Assembly: GCA_903882335.1 (NCBI GenBank)
Contig: CAIRWP010000347.1
Location: forward strand, 1-14,177
DNA from: an uncultured Opitutia bacterium
GTDB taxonomy: Bacteria; Verrucomicrobiota; Verrucomicrobiia; Opitutales; UBA953
Reading direction: 5' to 3'
DNA length: 14,177 bases
Positions 10,401 through 14,177 of the stretch are shown one piece after another. The notes under the pieces were generated by a model. The model searched no databases. It was not told the origin of the DNA and saw nothing but the letters and a program-made list of their open reading frames with translations. Each line of letters begins with the position of its first letter. The first letter of the stretch is position 1. Made by a program: the position numbers and the translations under genes.

Positions 10401-11708
10401 GACGATGCGCGAGGTCTCGGCCACGCCGTCCTTGTTCGTATCCTCGAGGAGGATGATCTTGTCGTTGCCGGTGGAGGGGCCGAACTTCGCGGAGTTGCCT
10501 TCCATCTGCGCACCGAGGTCGTCGGGGTTGACCTGCGGGTAGGTGTTGGAGGTCGCGACCCAGAGGCGACCGAGGCCGTCCCAGCTCATGTGGACGGGCT
10601 TCTCGAGGAAGGGGTTCTCGGCGAAGAGCGAGATGTCCAGCCCCGGCTCGAGCTTGAACTCGGGCTTGGTCAGGGGCGGCAGCGCGGCGAGCTTGGGCTC
10701 GGACTTCGGTTCCGGCGGCAGCGTGCTCGGCCGGCCCGCGGAGAGCCCGATGACGTTCGCCTCGGCTTTGTCCACCAGCGGGTCGAACTTCGGGATTTCG
10801 ACGGCGTTGCGCCCCTGCTCGCCGCGGCGGAAGCCGAAGATGTAGGTGTAGTTCGCGGGGCGGCTGCGGTGGAAGAACAGGGAGTTCTTGCGGAGAATCT
10901 CGGCGCGCAGTTCCCCCTGCGCTTTCGTCTCGGCGTCCCAGCCCGCGACGTCGTCGCGCCAGCCGAGCTGCCGGGCGAAGGCGGCGGCCAGCGCCCGGTA
11001 GCCCTTCTCGTTCAGGTGGATGCCGTTGTCCGTGCCTTGCGCGAGCTCCACGCCGGCGTCCTTCCAATCCCCGCGCACGAAGGGCGCCTTGCGTTCGGCC
11101 GCCAGTTCGCGGAGCACCTGCTCATACTGGGCCAGCAGGGCGTTGTGCTCGGCGGGGTCGGGCAGGCCGGGGCGCGTGGCGCGAAGGTCTTCGTGGCGGA
11201 TCGGGCCGACGAACACGAAGCGGACCTGGCCTTGCGGACTGGCCTTCACGATCAGTTCCATCAGCTCGGTCAGTTCGCGGCGGAACTTGGCGGGGCTGTG
11301 GTCGACGCCGTAGCGGGCGGGGTCCGGGTTCAGGACCGGGTCGTTGCGGCGGTAGGTCAGGTCGTCGAGGCTTGCGGCCATGCCGTAGCCGAGGACCGCG
11401 ACGGTGGGCTTCACCACGGCGAGCTGCTCGCGGAGGCTGTCGACGCCCTTGGCGACGGGATCGAAGCTGGCGCGCGAGGCGCCGAGCGGGCTGTCGCCGC
11501 TGTAGCCGAGGTTGCGCACGGCGAAGTTCTTGCCGGGGAAGCGCTGGCGCATACGCGCCTCGAGGTGGCCGTAGTTATTCTCGCGCTCGATGAGCACGTC
11601 GCCGATCAGCAGGACGCGGTCGCCGTCGTTCAGGACGAGCGCAGGTTCGGCGGCGAGGAGACCCGTGGCGAAGGCGCACAGGGCCGCGAGGAGGGGGAGG
11701 CGGGGCAT
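7404..11708 (-). CDS. Secreted SGNH-like / PVC-type dehydrogenase / HEAT / cytochrome c fusion
   Basis: A 1434-residue exported protein of the large PVC-type membrane-bound dehydrogenase / heme-binding class. The ATG at 11708 gives a signal peptide (1 to about 20). Residues 24-265 resemble a SGNH hydrolase, starting GDRVLLIGDVLIE and ending D227NGIHLNEKGY. However, V38 stands where the nucleophile Ser is expected. About 355-707 is a beta-propeller of the sugar/sorbosone dehydrogenase type (MSWDGLGRLWVA, AMGPDGALYVADWTNP). About 708-1160 is helical and HEAT-like. About 1178-1310 is a c-type heme domain with C1190-A-L-C1193-H1194 and a likely axial Met at 1286 (GSLMPAGL). About 1315-1434 is beta-rich. 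It probably oxidises an extracellular carbohydrate and passes electrons to the heme; substrate and cofactor are not evident. The upstream region (11709-11814) has no convincing promoter or Shine-Dalgarno. Confidence 0.9.
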   Translation of the reverse strand: MPRLPLLAALCAFATGLLAAEPALVLNDGDRVLLIGDVLIERENNYGHLEARMRQRFPGKNFAVRNLGYSGDSPLGASRASFDPVAKGVDSLREQLAVVKPTVAVLGYGMAASLDDLTYRRNDPVLNPDPARYGVDHSPAKFRRELTELMELIVKASPQGQVRFVFVGPIRHEDLRATRPGLPDPAEHNALLAQYEQVLRELAAERKAPFVRGDWKDAGVELAQGTDNGIHLNEKGYRALAAAFARQLGWRDDVAGWDAETKAQGELRAEILRKNSLFFHRSRPANYTYIFGFRRGEQGRNAVEIPKFDPLVDKAEANVIGLSAGRPSTLPPEPKSEPKLAALPPLTKPEFKLEPGLDISLFAENPFLEKPVHMSWDGLGRLWVATSNTYPQVNPDDLGAQMEGNSAKFGPSTGNDKIILLEDTNKDGVAETSRIVADKLLIPAGVAPDGDGGCFVGASTELLHLTKPGADGLLSERRIVLSGFGTEDTHHIIHGLHWGVDGRLYFHQTIYIHSHVETPWGLIRANSGVAFAYDPTRERLEVHSKGLVNAWGQQEDLAGQTFLTSGADGNGVSWGFPGAVLPPSEGARRTISSISPGSYPKFCGLEIVQSPLFPAEWQGNAITNDFRAHRIVRFAFNDFTADAKPRSGYITKTQPDVVRTSDAAFRPIGLAMGPDGALYVADWTNPIINHGEVDFRDPRRDKQRGRIWRIAPTGSKPLAWQPLVGRPIEELLTRLTSASRWEFEQARRELLRQFSPQRLNTALAAWAQDDITRRHAAWLLSGRVDQTADLIALLKSADPVNVQVALRELGKAHAQLRAGDLALIGAQLRHANPRVQLEAFRALARIPSPAAAELILENLPANPEDSFLDFAAWTSVNDTARFWLADLAAHPEKVAGREAKLERVVKIADPVVAAPYIKQLFAGRQLDAAGTGPWIELIGRSGGATELTMLFAAVTKEGALQPAARVRAAAALVEAGVSRNARPEGDLAALGALFKSDNRDLRVAAVRLSGAWKLATFVPTIATFAGQNADGGLRDLAFKALRDIGQPATVTALKALSAETQPLDVRRGALLGLSVHAPAEALQILPGVFAQLKKDDAVRTWQELFTNAAFAGRLAKKFPADLSPDTYAAALQAARGMGRGGKALVEALTPLTGAKAGARDYAAEVNAMVAAVKKGADPTEGEMVYRQNGCALCHAIGGAGGKLGPDLSSIGASAPLDYIIESVLNPASKVKEGYHGFAFTMKDGSVFNGIPARETATEVIIRPGPGVELPVTKANIVKRENIGSLMPAGLVDGLAYVPKRSLFAFLGEIGKPGPFDASKANVARLWLFDDQPPGALAKSAAPTPVYTLINGQLPKVFNPGRLYASARFTASAAATKPLQLTGAKAAWLDGKPLELAAGVAKATIAAGNHTLTVEVDGAAPFFKAQCDDVTFLGD

Positions 11709-11814
11709 GGTCGGATTGGAAGGGATTTGGCCGAGGTGGCGAGCCGACTTTAGACCCCCCGCCCGGGAAGTTGTTGCCAATCCCGTCCCGCCAAAAAACG
11801 CCGTATAACCCGCG

Positions 11815-12630
11815 TCAGTCGACGAAGGCCGGCCAACGCTTGCGGAAGGCCAGCTGGGCTTCCTTGTCGGGAATCACCGGCCGGGCGGGGTCGGTGAGGA
11901 ATTTCAAGGGGAAGGCAGGTTTCAGGTGCCGCACGGTGACCAGGTCGCCCTCGACCTGGAAGACCGCGAACCAGGCTCCGCAGCCGATATCGAACAAGTC
12001 GCCGTGCCGGCTGCGGATCCGGCGGGTCCGGTGCGGTGAGGGGTCGCGCGCCAGCATCTCCGTCATGCGGTCGCGGAAGTCGATGCCCCAGGAGTCGCGC
12101 AGCCACGCGAGGTGTTCGTTCGCCGCTTCGGTGAAGGCCACGCGGAAGGCGGGCGGGGCCGCCAGCGCGGCGTCGACCTCGGCGATCCAGCCGGACTTCG
12201 CCTCGGGGAAGGAATCGTAGGCCGGGATGTACGGCTTGATGTCGAAGACCGGGGTCCCGTCGACGAGGTCGCACGGTCCGAGCAGCAGGTAGCCCTTCTT
12301 TACCGCCAACAATTGCACCGGGGTGATGCCGAGCGGGTTTGGACGGTGCGGGGACCGGGTCGCGAAGACCCCTCGGCGCTTGGACGGACCGCGGGGCGGT
12401 AAGACCTCCGGCCTCCAGTCCTTGTTGCGGTGGAACCACCAGAGTAGCCAGATGCGGTCGAAGCCGGCCAGGTCCTTGAGCGCCTTCTGGTATTTGTCGC
12501 CGGGCAGCAGCTCCAGTCGGCTGGTCTCGGCCTGACGTTCATCCGGCTGGTGGCGGGCGTCGAATTTCAACGGCTTCTTCTCCGTGCGGATGAAGCCGAT
12601 GGGGCGGAGGATGAGCTCGTCGTCGGGCAC
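11815..12630 (-). CDS. trmO: tRNA (adenine(37)-N6)-methyltransferase TrmO (TsaA family)
   Basis: A 271-residue SAM-dependent methyltransferase of the TsaA/UPF0066 beta-barrel family. In E. coli it adds the methyl group of m6t6A at A37 of ACY-reading threonine tRNA. Seen here are P10IGFIRT16 at the start of the barrel, the SAM and active-site block GVFATRSPHRPNPLG (87-101), and DGTPVFDIKPYIPAYD (124-139). A C-terminal domain follows to the end. It is a little longer than the E. coli enzyme (235). The start is GTG at 12630, which puts the PIGFIRT motif at the usual distance from the N-terminus; there is no Shine-Dalgarno. It is transcribed away from the secreted-protein and trhO pair, with a 109-nt shared upstream region. 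Downstream, 106 nt separate it from the giant oxidoreductase gene. Confidence 0.93.
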   Translation of the reverse strand: MPDDELILRPIGFIRTEKKPLKFDARHQPDERQAETSRLELLPGDKYQKALKDLAGFDRIWLLWWFHRNKDWRPEVLPPRGPSKRRGVFATRSPHRPNPLGITPVQLLAVKKGYLLLGPCDLVDGTPVFDIKPYIPAYDSFPEAKSGWIAEVDAALAAPPAFRVAFTEAANEHLAWLRDSWGIDFRDRMTEMLARDPSPHRTRRIRSRHGDLFDIGCGAWFAVFQVEGDLVTVRHLKPAFPLKFLTDPARPVIPDKEAQLAFRKRWPAFVD

Positions 12631-12704
12631 GGGGGCGAAGCGTTAGGAATGAGGGCTAGGGCGGGGGAGGCGAAAGGCAAGAGCCGGGGCGGGCCGACTC
12701 GGGG

Positions 12705-12733
12705 TTGACCCTCTGCGTGGAGCCGCTTAGGTG
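12705..12733 (+). promoter_or_regulatory. Candidate promoter of the secreted protein and trhO pair
   Basis: TTGACC (12705-12710) matches five of six -35 bases. After exactly 17 nt comes TAGGTG (12728-12733), a weak -10. Initiation would then fall at about the ATG (12740), giving a leaderless message. The same AGGTG can instead be read as a partial Shine-Dalgarno six bases before the ATG, so the two readings compete. It lies in the 109-nt divergent gap (12631-12739), where no good promoter for trmO was recognised. Confidence 0.4.
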
Positions 12734-12739
12734 TAGTTC

Positions 12740-13312
12740 ATGCGGAGCCCCACCCTCATCTGCCTGCTGTTGGCCGGTTCGGCCTTGGGCCTCGACCTCA
12801 AGCCCTCGCTGGCCCCTTCGAAGCCCGCGACCCCCGCGACCCCGGCCCGCCCAGTCGCGCCTGCCCCGGTAGCCCCGGTGCCGGTCGCCAAGAAGGAGAC
12901 CGCCAAGGCGGAGCCGGCGAAAGCGGAGGCGGCCAAGGACTCGGAGCCCGCGGCCGTCGCCTTGGCCAAGTTCGCGAACGAAGCGACGGTCCGGGCCGAC
13001 TACCAAGGCATCCAGGTCCTCCTCGCCGGCTTCGTCGCGCGCGGCCCGCGGGATTTCCTGGAAGTGAAACTGGCCGGCGTGGAAGGGAAGGCCGAGGCGC
13101 TTTGTCACGTCCGCCTCCTCAATGCCGAGGGTAAGGCGATCGGCTACCTCAAGGCCTACCTCCACGCCAAGGGTACCTCCTTCGACCTCGCGATGGTGGA
13201 GCGGGATCCCGCCAAGCGTCGCGCCATGCTCGAGCGCACGCTGTCCATCCAGTTCCAAGGCGTCGACAAGAACGAGCAGGTCCTGACGGCGGTCTGCCGG
13301 CGGGTGCCCTGA
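12740..13312 (+). CDS. Secreted protein of unknown function with an Ala/Pro/Lys-rich linker
   Basis: A 190-residue protein I do not recognise. The start MRSPTLICLLLAGSALGLD looks like a Sec signal peptide (about 1-18). No lipobox cysteine follows directly, so it is probably soluble in the periplasm or exported. Residues about 25-75 are a low-complexity linker, first Ala/Pro/Val-rich and then AKAEPAKAEAAK-type charged repeats. Residues about 78-190 form a compact mixed domain (YQGIQVLLAGFVARGPRDFLEVKL, LLNAEGKAIGYLKAYLHAKG) with two cysteines that could pair. The ATG is fixed by the signal peptide and by a candidate promoter directly upstream. It ends 22 nt before trhO, so the two are probably co-transcribed, although their products work in different compartments. 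Confidence 0.8.
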   Translation: MRSPTLICLLLAGSALGLDLKPSLAPSKPATPATPARPVAPAPVAPVPVAKKETAKAEPAKAEAAKDSEPAAVALAKFANEATVRADYQGIQVLLAGFVARGPRDFLEVKLAGVEGKAEALCHVRLLNAEGKAIGYLKAYLHAKGTSFDLAMVERDPAKRRAMLERTLSIQFQGVDKNEQVLTAVCRRVP

Positions 13313-13334
13313 GGCCCGCTCCGGTCCCGCTGTG

Positions 13335-14177
13335 ATGACGGAAGCCATCCTCAATCTTTCCTGCTACAAGTTCACGCCGCTCGACGACCTGGAGGCGCGG
13401 CGCCAGGTCCTGCTGGACGCTTGCCGAGCGCAGGCGGTGAAAGGGACGATCTTGCTCGCCCCCGAGGGCATCAACTTCTTCCTCGCCGGCACGCGCGTGC
13501 AGTTGGCCGCCGTGCTTGAGGTCTTGCGCACCCTGCCGGGGCTGGCCGACCTCGCTCCGAAGGAGAGCCCGTCATCGGACCGTCCGTTCAAGCGGATGCT
13601 GGTGAAGGTGAAGAAGGAGATCATCGCGTTCGGCGTACCCGGGGTTGATCCCGCCCGCGCGCCGTCCCCCAAGCTCAAGGCCGCGGAGCTGAAGCGGTGG
13701 TTGGACGAGGGACGTCCGGTGGTGCTGCTCGACACCCGTAACGTCTACGAGGTGCGCATGGGGACCTTCCGCGGGGCGCTGGCACCGCCGATCTGGAATT
13801 TCCGGGATTTTCCGCGGGCGGTCGCCGACCTGCCGGCCGACCTCAAGGATCGGCCCGTCGTGATGTTCTGCACGGGTGGCATCCGTTGCGAGAAAGCCGG
13901 TCCGTACATGGAGAGCCTCGGCTACAAGGATATCCACCAGCTCGACGGCGGTATCCTGAAATACTTCGAGGAGGTCGGCGGGGCCCATTACGAAGGAGAA
14001 TGTTTTGTCTTCGACGAACGCGTCGGCGTGGACGCCGCCCTGCGGCCGACCCGCTCGGTGGTCTGTTTCAACTGCCAGATGCCCCTGACCTTCGCGGAGC
14101 AGCGGGATGAGCGTTACGTCTACGAGAAGTCCTGCCCGCACTGTTTCGACGGCAAGCCGAAGGGCCGCGGCAACACC
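13335..14177 (+). CDS. trhO: tRNA uridine(34) hydroxylase TrhO (rhodanese family), cut by the window edge
   Basis: TrhO (formerly YceA) hydroxylates U34 of tRNA to 5-hydroxyuridine using oxygen. The first 281 residues are present and the frame is open at the right edge. An N-terminal acylphosphatase-like domain (1 to about 95) holds KGTILLAPEGINFFLAG. A rhodanese domain follows (about 115-225), with VVLLDTRNVYEVRMGTF and the active loop C179-T-G-G-I-R-C185. GECFVFDERV (about 222-232) is typical of this family. Two CxxC pairs (C244/C247 and C267/C270) form a likely zinc site in the C-terminal part. E. coli TrhO has about 350 residues, so some of the C-terminus is missing here. ATG at 13335 is preceded in frame by GTG at 13332, and either could initiate. 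There is no Shine-Dalgarno. Confidence 0.95.
   Translation, partial: MTEAILNLSCYKFTPLDDLEARRQVLLDACRAQAVKGTILLAPEGINFFLAGTRVQLAAVLEVLRTLPGLADLAPKESPSSDRPFKRMLVKVKKEIIAFGVPGVDPARAPSPKLKAAELKRWLDEGRPVVLLDTRNVYEVRMGTFRGALAPPIWNFRDFPRAVADLPADLKDRPVVMFCTGGIRCEKAGPYMESLGYKDIHQLDGGILKYFEEVGGAHYEGECFVFDERVGVDAALRPTRSVVCFNCQMPLTFAEQRDERYVYEKSCPHCFDGKPKGRGNT

Noticed and set aside
10080..11753. Plus-strand open frame of 557 codons opposite the giant oxidoreductase
   Set aside because: Antisense to a clearly coding SGNH and propeller region, with no recognisable domain.
11793..11798. T6 run on the minus strand after trmO as an intrinsic terminator
   Set aside because: The sequence before it forms at best a 3-bp stem, too weak to call.
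12656..13354. Minus-strand open frame opposite the secreted protein
   Set aside because: The plus-strand frame has a signal peptide, plausible domain composition and a candidate promoter. The opposite frame looks like an antisense shadow.

Overview
The window looks like a high-GC chromosomal segment from the Verrucomicrobiota, possibly near Opitutaceae. This is an inference. It rests on a very large PVC-type protein joining a SGNH-like domain, a beta-propeller, a HEAT-like region and a c-type heme domain, on a secreted sulfatase, and on start codons that almost all lack Shine-Dalgarno sequences. Ten protein genes are supported. Two of them, the sulfatase at the left edge and trhO at the right edge, are cut by the window. 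No RNA gene, insertion sequence, CRISPR array or prophage was seen, and no gene-free stretch exceeds 300 bases.

Left part, all on the minus strand and read from high to low coordinates. A TPR lipoprotein (6605-7345) precedes dnaG (4584-6443), rpoD (2498-4576), a small lipoprotein (2097-2501) and ychF (953-2062). The spacings from dnaG onward are 7 nt, a 4-nt ATGA overlap and 33 nt, so this looks like a dnaG-rpoD macromolecular synthesis operon that also carries an envelope lipoprotein and ychF. A strong hairpin at 888-909 closes it. Beyond the hairpin lies a secreted sulfatase (1-828, C-terminus missing).

Middle part: one giant minus-strand gene (7404-11708) encodes a 1434-residue secreted protein. 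Its order is SGNH-like, propeller, HEAT-like, one-heme cytochrome c and a final beta-rich region. It is probably an extracytoplasmic oxidoreductase. Its substrate cannot be read from the sequence.

Right part: trmO (11815-12630, minus) is divergent from a secreted protein of unknown function (12740-13312, plus), which is followed after 22 nt by trhO (13335 to the edge). TrmO and TrhO both modify the tRNA anticodon loop, at A37 and U34.

The most noteworthy points lie in the replication/transcription operon. DnaG has lost three of the four zinc ligands of its N-terminal ribbon. It also carries a run of nine G inside a perfect inverted repeat, just before the expected helicase-binding domain. 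RpoD has an Ala/Pro/Lys-rich N-terminal tail of about 100 residues and a 62-residue acidic extension after region 4.
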